DNA of 64,000 nt from Roseateles sp. DAIF2. GTDB lineage: Bacteria; Pseudomonadota; Gammaproteobacteria; Burkholderiales; Burkholderiaceae_C. Numbering within the stretch: the stretch's first letter is position 1; each line of letters begins with the position of its first letter. The position numbers and the translations under genes were made by a program. Under the pieces are notes generated by a model. That model saw only the letters and a program-made list of their open reading frames with translations. It did not search any database and was not told the origin of the DNA. Positions 44,160-53,008 of this stretch are shown piece after piece. The stretch is taken from positions 4,464,001 to 4,528,000 of the forward strand of contig NZ_CP049919.1 in assembly GCF_015624425.1 (NCBI RefSeq). Reading direction: 5' to 3'.

Positions 44160-45397
44160 TGCAACGCCTCTGCCAGACGGCCAGCCGAGCCATGCGCACG
44201 CTGTTTCCAGTCAGGAATGCGAGAGGCAAGGAAGCGCCGCAATTGTTCCTCCTCGGTGCACAGCTTTTCGAAGTACTCGAACAAAGTTTGCTTGCTTACT
44301 GCGGGAGTCTCAAGAACCAGCGACTCGTCACCAAAAAGGTCTCGATTAAGTCCCTTAGCCTTAATGCTATAGGCTATAGAGACGGTTGGCACTTGACTGG
44401 AAAGTGCGCCGATGGTCGCATGCGTTCGGGCACCAATAAAGAACCTGCACTGCGCCAAGACACCTTTCAGCTGTGCTGCATTCAAGGTTGCGGGGACCAA
44501 GGTCACGCGCCCGTCATGGGCGCCCAGCATATTCAGAATTTCTTGCATGTAATATGAGTCGCTATTAACTCTATTACCATCCAGCGGATCAACGTGAGGT
44601 AACAAAAGAATTCCCAGCTCACTCTTATTCAAGACCTCCTGGAGAAAACCAACTACTTCCTTCTGTAGTACGCTATAGGCCTCTCCGGCCGGCCGGAATT
44701 TCTGTATCAGCGGACTGATATTAAAACCAAGCACACCATTTTTACTATTGCGAGGCCAAAAGCTCGAAACATCAATCGACTCTGGTGCCATCACGAAAGC
44801 GCCGTCCGCCACCAGACTGACGTTGCTCGAGACTCCAATTGATTTCAGATATTCGAGAGATATGGTTTCCCGCACAGTGACGCATTCAATGCGCCGAAGA
44901 AATTGAGCAACGTGAGTTTCGGCAAACGGCTCCTTGCTAAAAGGGCCAATAGATGCCCCCCAAACCATGACTGGAATTCCCAGACGTTTCGCATGCGCCG
45001 CGAACTGGACATGCCAAGCCAACGAGGCCAGCCCATAGTCCAGCGTGATGTTGTCGCCACCAATAACCAGAAGCGCGTCACAGCCACGGAGATCATTTTC
45101 GATGTCGACCGGCAGGCGATAGCTCGGGAAGAAGCGCCTTGCAACCGACGGAATCAAGCGGAGCAGGCGGCTCCATATCTTCAACTCGGAGGGAAAGGGC
45201 AACGCCCGTACAAAGCGCACCCCCTGTTTGGCTGCATCGGGCCACTGCGGTGCATCGAGATCAGGTCGAAAGCTTGGAACCAAAACTTCGACATCATTAC
45301 CAAACTGACTCTTCAGGAGCTGAAGAGTTGATCGAACCAACGCCTCGCAACCGCGATTTCCAAAATCCGTCTGGCCAGAGAGATAGAAACGTTTCAT
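44156..45397 (-). CDS. Polysaccharide pyruvyl transferase family protein
   Basis: Protein of 413 residues of the CsaB/WcaK-type pyruvyltransferase family. TDFGNRGCEALVRSTL is the N-terminal loop; VIGGDNITLDYG, WGASIGPFS and TVRETISLEYL follow. The C-terminal half has LLPHVDP and CRFFIGARTHATIGALSSQVPTVSIAYSIKAKG, the conserved donor-binding region. It is expected to attach a ketal pyruvate from PEP to a hexose, giving the EPS a negative charge. It overlaps the FrhB-like gene by 4 bases. G+C is lower than in epsI and upstream genes. Confidence 0.9.
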   Translation of the reverse strand: MKRFYLSGQTDFGNRGCEALVRSTLQLLKSQFGNDVEVLVPSFRPDLDAPQWPDAAKQGVRFVRALPFPSELKIWSRLLRLIPSVARRFFPSYRLPVDIENDLRGCDALLVIGGDNITLDYGLASLAWHVQFAAHAKRLGIPVMVWGASIGPFSKEPFAETHVAQFLRRIECVTVRETISLEYLKSIGVSSNVSLVADGAFVMAPESIDVSSFWPRNSKNGVLGFNISPLIQKFRPAGEAYSVLQKEVVGFLQEVLNKSELGILLLPHVDPLDGNRVNSDSYYMQEILNMLGAHDGRVTLVPATLNAAQLKGVLAQCRFFIGARTHATIGALSSQVPTVSIAYSIKAKGLNRDLFGDESLVLETPAVSKQTLFEYFEKLCTEEEQLRRFLASRIPDWKQRAHGSAGRLAEALQ

Positions 45398-45444
45398 GAC
45401 TAACGCACAAATGACACGACGCTCGACGTCGAGGTATGAATTGC

Positions 45445-46155
45445 TTACGCAACAAGACCCGCCAGACGGCGGCGATATTGTGGGTCCACAGCTTTCAGCA
45501 GATTTTCTGCAAATCTCTGCTGCAACAGAAATGCTTGCTGAGCATCACGATCAATGCTCGAAATTCTGAAGAGCAGCCCGTCGGGGATCAGATCGCGAAA
45601 TCCATACTGCATCTCAACCATTTTCTTGTTGACGCCACCCCGCACTACGGTCTCGCCAATTACCGTCCAGTAGGTCACAGGCTCGTAGCGCTGATTGCCC
45701 AAGACAGTTTCCAAACGCCGAGCCGGGATCATTGAATTGGCGAATGCGAGATCAGCAGGCTGGTTCGAACGCACCTGGAACCCCTGTGCCGGATAGCAGA
45801 CCTCTGGATAGTGCATCTGCAGTCCATCCCGCTGATCGTTGCCATATGCAATGGACAACATGATGCGATGCCCGCTGCTATTCACATAGGTGCGCGATAG
45901 CGTTTGGCTGTACAGCTGCTTCAGCATGGCCTCCTGTTGGGGGTTGACCACGCCACCCACAGCTGCCTCATCCATACGCCAATCGCCAAACTGCTTGGGC
46001 ACGACCTGTTCCAGCTGGAAGTCCCCATGCAAGGTGGATAGGCTTGTTGTCGGCGTGAGCTTCCAGCCCAGGCTGGCAGCGGCCCCCATCAGGATCAACG
46101 CCAACGCTGCACGGCGCTGCTGGCGCGGCAGGGTGTTCTCGTTACGCTTGCTCAT
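45445..46155 (-). CDS. epsI: Exosortase-associated protein EpsI
   Basis: Protein of 236 residues with an N-terminal signal/anchor helix (about 16-32) and the EpsI domain. VPKQFGDWRM is the family's start motif, followed by YSQTLSRTYVNSSGHRIMLS, DGLQMHYPEVCYPAQGF (the conserved HxPEVCYPAxG motif) and VTYWTVIGE. EpsI accompanies exosortases in EPS loci and its exact role is unknown. The gene overlaps xrtB by 4 bases. As with other B-type systems the two act together. Confidence 0.93.
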   Translation of the reverse strand: MSKRNENTLPRQQRRAALALILMGAAASLGWKLTPTTSLSTLHGDFQLEQVVPKQFGDWRMDEAAVGGVVNPQQEAMLKQLYSQTLSRTYVNSSGHRIMLSIAYGNDQRDGLQMHYPEVCYPAQGFQVRSNQPADLAFANSMIPARRLETVLGNQRYEPVTYWTVIGETVVRGGVNKKMVEMQYGFRDLIPDGLLFRISSIDRDAQQAFLLQQRFAENLLKAVDPQYRRRLAGLVA

Positions 46156-47036
46156 GCCGTTTGCCCCTTGCGCAGACGGTTTGCGCCCAGGCGCAGCATG
46201 CCGTCGGTGGCGATGATCAGCATCAGTGCGCTGAGGAACAGCACCATGCCCGCGAAACCATGCAGGAAGCCCTGGCCGGCCTCATCGCCGAAGTGGTAGG
46301 TAATCAGCGTCAGCACCATCACGCGGATCACGTTGGCGGCGAAGCTGATCGGCACGATCAGGATGGCCAGCGCGATATTGCGGAACAGCGAGGCGTGACG
46401 CACGATGTTCAGGTACAGCAGGCCCAGAGCCTCCAGCGTGAACAGCGTGTGCAGGCCGGCGCAGGCATCCGCCACCAGCAGCTGATAGGGGCCGATCTGC
46501 AGGATCACGCCGGTACGGCTGATCGGATAGCCCGCCGAGTACAGGATATGTTCCGCCACATAGGACACGGCCATCTTCATCGGCTGTGTCAGCGCGTCGA
46601 CCACGGCTCCCGGCAAGGGGATCATGAAGAACATGAAGAAGATCGCGAAGCCGATCGCCTTGAGCTGGCGCGGGCCGCGCAGCAGCAGCACGATGCCGCA
46701 GACCATCGCGATCGACGATCCGACCTCGAACAGCCAGATGCCTTGCGAGCGTCCGATGGCATAAGCCAGACCGCCGAGCACCAGCAGCGGCCAGGCCAGC
46801 CAGGGCCGCGGCGCCGAGGCCTCGATGTCCATCAGCTCGCCCCAGCGGCGGTAGATCAGCCAGATGGTCACGCCCAGCACGATCGGACCGTGACCCTGCT
46901 CGTCCGAGGCCCAGAGGCCGCCGAACAGGCTGATCAAGGTCGGCACATACAGCAGCGCCAGACCCAGGCCGGCGATCAGCCAGGGCAGGAGATGGGCGCT
47001 ACGGCCCTTGTCGGCCGGAGCCAGCGCAGCACTCAT
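46152..47036 (-). CDS. xrtB: Exosortase B (XrtB)
   Basis: Membrane transpeptidase-like protein of 294 residues with about eight hydrophobic segments. The exosortase triad is visible: Cys192 in VADACAGLHTLF, Arg238 in ANVIRV and His259 in FLHGFAGM (numbers from ATG 47036). An adjacent GTG at 47039 is an alternative start. The B-type is inferred from the paired EpsI and the EpsD-E-F-G context. Exosortases process PEP-CTERM proteins, but no gene in this window ends in a PEP-CTERM tail, so its substrate is elsewhere or the protein acts directly in EPS synthesis. Confidence 0.94.
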   Translation of the reverse strand: MSAALAPADKGRSAHLLPWLIAGLGLALLYVPTLISLFGGLWASDEQGHGPIVLGVTIWLIYRRWGELMDIEASAPRPWLAWPLLVLGGLAYAIGRSQGIWLFEVGSSIAMVCGIVLLLRGPRQLKAIGFAIFFMFFMIPLPGAVVDALTQPMKMAVSYVAEHILYSAGYPISRTGVILQIGPYQLLVADACAGLHTLFTLEALGLLYLNIVRHASLFRNIALAILIVPISFAANVIRVMVLTLITYHFGDEAGQGFLHGFAGMVLFLSALMLIIATDGMLRLGANRLRKGQTA

Positions 47037-47047
47037 CACGGGCGACC

Positions 47048-47956
47048 TCAGATCTCGTTCATGATCACCCCGGCCAGCTTGGCGGGGCTGTTGCTGAGCG
47101 TGGCCACCAGGTCCTGCACCGCGTTGACGCGGGTCGTGCCCTTGCGGGCCAGGGCCAGCGCGGCACCGCAGCGAGCGGCGATCACCGCATAGTCGGCACC
47201 GTGGATGGCGGCCGGCGTGTCGACGATCACATGGTCGAACTTCGACACCAGCTCGCGCATCAGCAGGCCGAAGGCGGGCCGCTCGACCAGCTCCATCGGG
47301 TTGGGCGGCATCGTGCCCACCGGCATCACGAACAAGCTGGGCAGGTCGGCCACCGGGCGAATCACATTGGCCTCGGCGCGGCCGGACAGGATGCCCGACA
47401 AGCCGGTGCTGTTGTCGATACCGAACACCTCGTGCTGGCGCGGGTTGCGCATGTCCGCATCGACCAGCAGGGTGCGGCCACCCAGCTGGCTGAAGGCGAT
47501 CGCCATATTGGCGGCGAAGAAGGTCTTGCCGTCGCCGCTGTCATGGCTGACCACCGCAATGGCGCGGCGCGGCTCATCGGCATTGAACAGCCGCATATTG
47601 ATCTGGCTGCGCAGCACGCGGAAGGCTTCGGCCTGGGCGCTGAAGGGCTTGCTGGCCAGCACCAGCTCGTCGCTGAGCTTGGTTCCGCCGCCCGGAGCAT
47701 AGGGATAGTGGAACTGCTGGCTCAGCGCCCACAGCACGTCCTCGCCCTTGGCCAGACCCAGAGCCACCGCGGCCTCGCCGAACTTGGTGCCATGGCTCTT
47801 CTGATAGGACAGGATGCGCTCGACCTGCTCGGCGCTGAGGTTGTTGGCCTCGGCCAGGATGTGGCCGATCGAGCGGTCCTGCAAGGCGGTCCGGGCGTCC
47901 TGGGCATTGCGCTCGGCGCTGCCGAGCGTGGATTCTTTGTAGTTGGACATGGTCAT
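47048..47956 (-). CDS. epsG: EPS chain-length tyrosine kinase-like protein EpsG
   Basis: Protein of 302 residues. Residues about 25-95 form an MshEN-like N-terminal domain (IGHILAEANNLSAEQVERIL, FGEAAVALGLA, then DVLWALSQQF). A BY-kinase/MinD-like domain follows: variant Walker A SHDSGDGKTFFAANMA, Walker A' TLLVDADMRNP and Walker B HVIVDTPA. The C-terminus has no tyrosine cluster, as in other EpsG proteins. It works with EpsF to control polymer length. ATG 47956 overlaps the epsF stop (TGATG); an internal ATG at 47950 is possible. Confidence 0.92.
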   Translation of the reverse strand: MTMSNYKESTLGSAERNAQDARTALQDRSIGHILAEANNLSAEQVERILSYQKSHGTKFGEAAVALGLAKGEDVLWALSQQFHYPYAPGGGTKLSDELVLASKPFSAQAEAFRVLRSQINMRLFNADEPRRAIAVVSHDSGDGKTFFAANMAIAFSQLGGRTLLVDADMRNPRQHEVFGIDNSTGLSGILSGRAEANVIRPVADLPSLFVMPVGTMPPNPMELVERPAFGLLMRELVSKFDHVIVDTPAAIHGADYAVIAARCGAALALARKGTTRVNAVQDLVATLSNSPAKLAGVIMNEI

Positions 47957-49386
47957 CAGGAAGCCTTGGTTGACGAAGCGGCATGACCGATCAGTCGCTG
48001 ATGCAGACGTGCGTCGATCTTGCGGCCGGCTGCGCTGCGCGAGTTCGGACCGGGCAACAGGCCGATCACCGGCAGGCCTACCAGGGCTTCGATGTCGTCG
48101 TTGTCGCGCACACGGCGGTCGCGCAGCTCGGCGCCCAGCACCACGCCGGTACCGAGCAGCAGGCCCACAAACACGGCCAACACGCTGTTCAGCAGCACCT
48201 TGGGCGAGGAATGCTCCAGCGGCGGAACGGCTTGGTTCAGCAGGCTGACGTTGCTGGACGTGGCCTGGCTCTCGATGCTGGTCACCGACAGGCGCTGCAT
48301 GATGTTGTCGTAACTACGCTGGGCGTTCTCGACATCGCGCAGGATCAGCGCGCCCTCGTCGCGCACCTGCTTCATCTTCAGCACCTTGGAGCGCTGGGCA
48401 TCCAGTTCGGCCCGGGTCTGGGCCTCGCGCTGGCGGCTGATGTTGCCGCTGATGCCGACACCGGCCGACAGGCGCCGCACCTCGCTCTCGAGGCGCTGGC
48501 GCAGCTCGCCGATATTGGCCTTCAACTCCACCACCTGGGGGTTGTTGTCACCCAGACGGGCGCTGATCTCCTGCAGCTTCGCCTCCTGGCGCGACAGGTC
48601 GGCGCGCAACTGGGAAACCACCGGGTTGTTGGTCACCTCCTGCAGCTTGTCGGCGGAGCCGGCATTGGCCTGGGCCTGGCGGCTGGTGGCCTCGGCACTG
48701 AGCGACTGCAGCATCACCAGCTGAGTGGACAACTCGTTCAGACGCTGGTTCTCGATGTCCATGCGCTCGTCGGTCATCACCACGCCGTTCTCACGCTGGA
48801 AGGCCGACAGCTGGGCTTGCGCCTTCTCCAGCGCTTCGCGAGCATCCTTGGCGCGGGCGTCGAAGAAGCTGCTGTACTGCTTGGCCGGATCGACACGCAG
48901 ATCGACCGCGGTATCGATATAGGCCTGCACGAAGGCATTGGCCAGCGCTGCAGCAAAGCGCGGGTCGGCCGCACGGTAGGCGATGTTGATGACGCTGGAT
49001 TCGCGCGACGGCTTGACGTCCAGTTCCTTCTGGAACAGTGCCACCAGCCAGGTCTCGATATCGCCCTGCCCCTTGGCCTCATCCATCCATTGCTCGCGGA
49101 TCTGCGCGTTCTCGGTCAGGCGGAGCGTGCGCACCACGCGACGGGCCACCCGGTCGCTCTGGATGATGTCGATCTGGGTCGCCATCACGGCCGGGGTCAT
49201 CATCGACTGATAGGCAATCGCAGCCAGCGGGTCCGGCTTGACATCCACGACGACGCTCGCGGTCGCGGTGTACTTTTTCGGCAGCAGCAAACTGACCACG
49301 ACGGCCGGAATCACCACCGCCAGCAGCACGATCAGGAACAACACCTTGCGTGCAAACAGAATGGAGAGAAATTGGCGAAAACTCAT
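47956..49386 (-). CDS. epsF: Chain-length determinant protein EpsF (Wzz/PCP type)
   Basis: Polysaccharide co-polymerase of 476 residues. The Wzz domain starts with FARKVLFLIVLLAVVIPAVV (TM1, about 13-33) and KKYTATASVVVDVKPDP. A long periplasmic coiled coil (about 170-345) follows, and TM2 with the proline-rich PPLEHSSPKVLLNSVLAV motif lies near 390-425. A short cytoplasmic tail follows. It sits upstream of epsG, whose kinase domain it contacts. Length and order fit the EpsD-E-F-G set. Confidence 0.94.
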   Translation of the reverse strand: MSFRQFLSILFARKVLFLIVLLAVVIPAVVVSLLLPKKYTATASVVVDVKPDPLAAIAYQSMMTPAVMATQIDIIQSDRVARRVVRTLRLTENAQIREQWMDEAKGQGDIETWLVALFQKELDVKPSRESSVINIAYRAADPRFAAALANAFVQAYIDTAVDLRVDPAKQYSSFFDARAKDAREALEKAQAQLSAFQRENGVVMTDERMDIENQRLNELSTQLVMLQSLSAEATSRQAQANAGSADKLQEVTNNPVVSQLRADLSRQEAKLQEISARLGDNNPQVVELKANIGELRQRLESEVRRLSAGVGISGNISRQREAQTRAELDAQRSKVLKMKQVRDEGALILRDVENAQRSYDNIMQRLSVTSIESQATSSNVSLLNQAVPPLEHSSPKVLLNSVLAVFVGLLLGTGVVLGAELRDRRVRDNDDIEALVGLPVIGLLPGPNSRSAAGRKIDARLHQRLIGHAASSTKAS

Positions 49387-49411
49387 GATGGCTGCGATCC
49401 AGGCTTCTTAC

Positions 49412-50281
49412 TTAGAACAGGCTCTCGCGCACGTACACGACGTCGCCATCCTTCAGCGGCTCATCCATCGCCGGCTGCAGCACCTGCACCTTGCCGTCGG
49501 CGCTCTTGCGGTGCACGCGGATGCCCTTTTCGGTGCCGCGCAGGGTCAGGCCGCCGCCGGTGGCCAGGCTCTGCATCAGGGTCATGCTGCGCTCCAGGCG
49601 CATCGCGCCGGGGCGCTGCACCTCGCCGTAGATATAGACCATCGGCGCGCGGTCGACCCACAGCACGTCACCGTTCTGCACCACGATGTCCTGGCCGCGG
49701 CCGCCCGGGGCGAACACGCTGGGCAGGTCGATCTCGACGCGATAGGGCTGGCCATTGCGCGTGCCGGACAGCACCAGGATCTCGGCACCGGTGGTGGTGA
49801 CGCCGCCGGCATTGGCCAGCAGGTCGGTCAGGCGCATGTCGGCGACTTCCAGCGGATAGCGGCCCGGACGATTCACCTGGCCCAGCACGCTGGCCTGGTT
49901 GCCCTTGACCTGCATCACGACGATGGTGACCTGGGGCACTTTGACGAAGTTGCCGTTCTTCAGCCCGTCGGCGATCAGCTTCTCGGCCTGCGTGGCCGAC
50001 AGGCCGCCGATGCGCACCGTGCCCAGCAGCGGGTAGGACACCACGCCGGTTTCGCCGACACGGGTCTCCAGGGTCAGGTCGGGGTTCTGATAGACGCTGA
50101 TGCGGATCACGTCGCCCGCGCCCAGGCGGTATTCGGCGGGGGCCGTGGCGCCTTGCTGCTGCGCCAGCGCCGCCGGGCTGGCGGCCAGCAGTGCGCATCC
50201 CAGGCTGGCCGCGGTGGCCAGGGCGATCAGCGCGGCGCGGGGCCGGCTCGGCGTCTTCTGCATCATCATCGTCGTCTTCAT
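49412..50281 (-). CDS. epsE: Polysaccharide export protein EpsE (Wza/PES family)
   Basis: Export protein of 289 residues with a signal peptide (AALIALATAASLGCALLAASPA). The Poly_export domain reads YRLGAGDVIRISVYQNPDL, with VSYPLLGTVRIGGLSA; SLBB repeats follow (ASVLGQVNRPGRYPLE and VYIYGEVQRPGAMRLE) and the end has LKDGDVVYVRESLF. A Cys lies within the signal region but without a clean lipobox. It is predicted to form the outer-membrane or periplasmic export channel. ATG 50281 overlaps the TAA stop of epsD (TAATG). Confidence 0.95.
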   Translation of the reverse strand: MKTTMMMQKTPSRPRAALIALATAASLGCALLAASPAALAQQQGATAPAEYRLGAGDVIRISVYQNPDLTLETRVGETGVVSYPLLGTVRIGGLSATQAEKLIADGLKNGNFVKVPQVTIVVMQVKGNQASVLGQVNRPGRYPLEVADMRLTDLLANAGGVTTTGAEILVLSGTRNGQPYRVEIDLPSVFAPGGRGQDIVVQNGDVLWVDRAPMVYIYGEVQRPGAMRLERSMTLMQSLATGGGLTLRGTEKGIRVHRKSADGKVQVLQPAMDEPLKDGDVVYVRESLF

Positions 50282-51291
50282 TACTTCAGGCCCATTCCCT
50301 TGGAGATGGTGTTCGCGTCCAGGCCGCTGGCGGCCGGCGCGGCGGGGGCTGCGGGCGTGGCCACGGTCGGCGCGGCGGCTTCGGGTGCCGATGCGGCAGC
50401 CGCGGCAGCGCCCGGGGCGCCCTCGGCGAACTTGCCGACATATTCGACCTTGGCCGCCTCGCGCAGCGACTTCATGTCCTTCTGCGCCAGCTCGGCCTTG
50501 CGCTGGTTGGTCAGGAACTGCTCGATCGCCGGGCGCGCGCGCGCCTCGTCGACCGGCTGGCTGCGCGAGCCGACCAGGAACAGCACGGTCAGGCCGTTCG
50601 GGTTCGGGGTGACGGCGGAGTCGCCGTCCTTCATCCGGGCGATCGCGTCGACGCTGGCCAGCGGCAGCTGCTCGGCGGCGCGCACCGCCTGGTTGCCGGC
50701 AAAGCGGAAATCATGCGACTTCAGATATTCCGCAAACTCGCCCATATTCTTGGCCTCCTGGAGTTTGCTGCGAATTTCCGCAAACTGCTCCGGCTTGGCC
50801 TCGATCACGAGTTCCTGCAGGCTATATATACGGCGATCCTTGAACAGGGCCGGTTTGTCGTTGTAATACTTGGAAACTTCGTCGGTCGTGGGTTTCGAGA
50901 CGCCCTCGCCCACCCGCTCCAGATAGGCGCGCGCGATGATTTCGCGCTTGGCGGCCTCGATCTGCTGCACGACACGCGGGTCGCGGTCGAGCTTCAGGTC
51001 CTCGGCCTTCTGCACCGCCAGCTCCTGGTCGATCAGGCGCTCCAGCACCTGGCGGCCCGCGGCCTCGGCCTGCTCCGGGCGCAGGCCCGGCTGGCGCTGC
51101 AGCACATAGTTGATCTGATGGACGGTGATCTCTTCCTTGTTCACCTTGGCGGCCGTCTGCGAGGCCTTCTCGCCCTTGCTGCCGCCGCCGCAGGCGGCCA
51201 GCAGCACGGCGGTGGTGACGGCCAGGGCCAAGCCGGTCAGACGCAGGCCCGGCAGGGTGCGGGCGGCTTGAGTGGTGGTGGTCAGATTCAT
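50281..51291 (-). CDS. epsD: EpsD-family peptidyl-prolyl cis-trans isomerase
   Basis: Lipoprotein of 336 residues. The signal peptide ends in LLAAC (Cys about 34) with CGGGSKG. A SurA/parvulin-like layout follows: N-terminal helical part (VHQINYVLQRQPGLRPEQA), ERLIDQELAVQKAEDL and a rotamase-like region (RIYSLQELVIEAKPEQ, FRFAGNQAVRAAEQLPL). The C-terminal 50 residues are Ala/Pro-rich. EpsD is the first gene of the minus-strand EPS operon. The start is ATG 51291 because the preceding in-frame sequence lacks a signal peptide. Confidence 0.92.
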   Translation of the reverse strand: MNLTTTTQAARTLPGLRLTGLALAVTTAVLLAACGGGSKGEKASQTAAKVNKEEITVHQINYVLQRQPGLRPEQAEAAGRQVLERLIDQELAVQKAEDLKLDRDPRVVQQIEAAKREIIARAYLERVGEGVSKPTTDEVSKYYNDKPALFKDRRIYSLQELVIEAKPEQFAEIRSKLQEAKNMGEFAEYLKSHDFRFAGNQAVRAAEQLPLASVDAIARMKDGDSAVTPNPNGLTVLFLVGSRSQPVDEARARPAIEQFLTNQRKAELAQKDMKSLREAAKVEYVGKFAEGAPGAAAAAASAPEAAAPTVATPAAPAAPAASGLDANTISKGMGLK

Positions 51292-51688
51292 GGTTATGTC
51301 TTTCTTCCTTCGCTCATCGTCTACGGCGCGGGCCCAACTCATCCCGCCCACGCATGCTGCACCGCACAAGCCGGCCGGACGCGATCGGCGAGTGTAACTT
51401 TGCAAAATGACAATTGACTCCCCCCTAATCCGTTCGGCAATTCGGGCAAATCCCCTGGCCGGAATTTCTCGGAACCGGGTGAAACCCACGTTGTATGCGG
51501 CTGCCACCGGGTTCCGGGGGCCACCCAGGGACAGACCCGATTCGGCCTCCGGGGTTCCCGAGACCCCCGTGAACCGGGGGGAAGAAAAGCGTTACGGTGA
51601 GTATCGACACCGGCCCGTCATGCCCGGGCCCTAGGGAATCGCAGGCGTCAGCCGCGGGAGATGGCGGAGATGGCGGCCGCGCGCCGCC
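51292..51688. promoter_or_regulatory. Region between ubiE and epsD: epsD promoter region with repeats
   Basis: No gene was recognised in these 397 bases. On the minus strand ATTAGGGGGGAG lies at 51429-51418, about 130 bases before the epsD ATG, like the motif before epsB. Further from epsD, GGTTCCGGGGG (51510-51520) pairs with CCCCCGTGAACC (51564-51575) with one bulge, around a smaller hairpin CGGGGTTCCCG (51550-51560). These could form a structured end of the ubiE transcript or a regulatory site. Confidence 0.45.
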
Positions 51689-52420
51689 TCAGCACTTGAT
51701 GCCGGCGTGCAGCGCCACGACGCCGGCGCTGAGGTTGTGCACATCCACATGGCCGAAGCCGGCCGTCTTCATCATCGCCTTCAGCTCGGCCTGGGCCGGA
51801 TGCATGCGGATCGACTCGGCCAGGTAGCGGTAGCTCTCGGCATCGCCGGCGATCATCTGGCCCAGGCGCGGCAGGATCTTGAACGAATACCAGTCATAGG
51901 GTTTGCGCAGCGGCGCGGCCACCTTGGAGAACTCCAGCACCAGCAGCCGCCCGCCCGGGCGCAGCACGCGGCACATCTCGGCCAGCGCCTGGTCCTTGTG
52001 GGTCATGTTGCGCAGGCCGAAGGCCACGCTGACCAGGTCGAAGCTGCCGTCCTTGAAGGGCAGCTTCTCGGCGTCGCACAGCCCGGTCGGCAGCACCAGG
52101 CCCTCGTTGAGCAGGCGGTCGCGGCCCTGGCGCAACATCGCCTCGTTGATGTCGGTGTGCACCACCATGCCGGTCTCGCCGACCTTGCGCGCGAAGGCGC
52201 GCGACAAATCGCCGGTGCCGCCGGCGATGTCCAGCACGCGCTCGCCCGGCTTCAGGTTGGCCACGGCCACCGTGTAGGTCTTCCAGGCGCGGTGCAGACC
52301 CATCGACATCAGGTCGTTCATCACGTCATAGCGCGAGGCGACGGAATCGAACACGCCGCGCACGCGGCCGGCCTTCTCCTGCTCGTCGACGGTCTGGAAG
52401 CCGAAATGGGTGCTGCTCAT
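51689..52420 (-). CDS. ubiE: Ubiquinone/menaquinone C-methyltransferase UbiE
   Basis: SAM-dependent methyltransferase of 243 residues. [21 protein letters not shown] is the family N-terminus, [12 protein letters not shown] is the SAM site (motif I), and [17 protein letters not shown] and [17 protein letters not shown] are UbiE signatures. It methylates the ring of the ubiquinone precursor. The gene is 10 bases after DUF971. The ubiJ-ubiB genes that often follow now lie beyond 33 kb of EPS genes, and the Tim44-domain gene often found between ubiE and ubiJ is not in the window. Confidence 0.97.
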   Translation of the reverse strand: MSSTHFGFQTVDEQEKAGRVRGVFDSVASRYDVMNDLMSMGLHRAWKTYTVAVANLKPGERVLDIAGGTGDLSRAFARKVGETGMVVHTDINEAMLRQGRDRLLNEGLVLPTGLCDAEKLPFKDGSFDLVSVAFGLRNMTHKDQALAEMCRVLRPGGRLLVLEFSKVAAPLRKPYDWYSFKILPRLGQMIAGDAESYRYLAESIRMHPAQAELKAMMKTAGFGHVDVHNLSAGVVALHAGIKC

Positions 52421-52431
52421 GATGCGATGTC

Positions 52432-52851
52432 TCAGTGATGGTGGTGCCCGCAGGCCGAGCCGGCCTTGCCCGGCATCGGGTCGTCGCGGCCCAGGCCGGC
52501 GGCGGCCAGCTTGGCCTCGTAGTCGGCCCAGAACTCGGCCGCGCGGCTGCCCAGCTGGTAGAGATAGTCCCAGGAGAAGATGCCGCTCTCGTGGCCGTCG
52601 TCGAACTGCGGCCGGATGCCGTAGTGGCCCACCGGCTCCAGCGCCGCGATGCCCACCTCGCGCTTGCCGGTCTGCAAGGTTTCCTGCCCCGGCCCATGGC
52701 CCATCACCTCGGCCGAGGGCGAGAACACGCGCATCAGCTCGAAGGGGATGGAAAAGCGCTCGCCGTCGGCAAAGGCGATCTCCAGCAGACGCGACTGCTG
52801 GTGCACGGTGATCTCGGTGGGCTGCGGGGTGGTGGGCGTCAATCCGGCCAT
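52432..52851 (-). CDS. DUF971 family protein (GBBH-like N-terminal domain)
   Basis: Small protein of 139 residues with the gamma-butyrobetaine hydroxylase-like N-terminal (DUF971) domain: [26 protein letters not shown], split by the [19 protein letters not shown] segment and ending with [14 protein letters not shown]-terminal CGHHHH tail suggests metal binding, as in many relatives. ATG 52851 is chosen because homologues start near here; a longer frame upstream is out of character. It is commonly located beside ubiE and a HIT gene (known context). Function unknown. Confidence 0.9.
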   Translation of the reverse strand: MAGLTPTTPQPTEITVHQQSRLLEIAFADGERFSIPFELMRVFSPSAEVMGHGPGQETLQTGKREVGIAALEPVGHYGIRPQFDDGHESGIFSWDYLYQLGSRAAEFWADYEAKLAAAGLGRDDPMPGKAGSACGHHHH

Positions 52852-53008
52852 GGCGGCTCGCGGCAAGGGCTTGCGGGGAAGGCAGGCAGTGTAGCCGCCC
52901 CGCCCGTGCGCAGGGCGCGCGAGCGGGGGCCGACCCCGATGCCGGCGCGGCCGTGGCTCGGCTAGCCTCTCGCCCACCCTTGCTCCGTCAACGCGACCAC
53001 AAGCCGCC

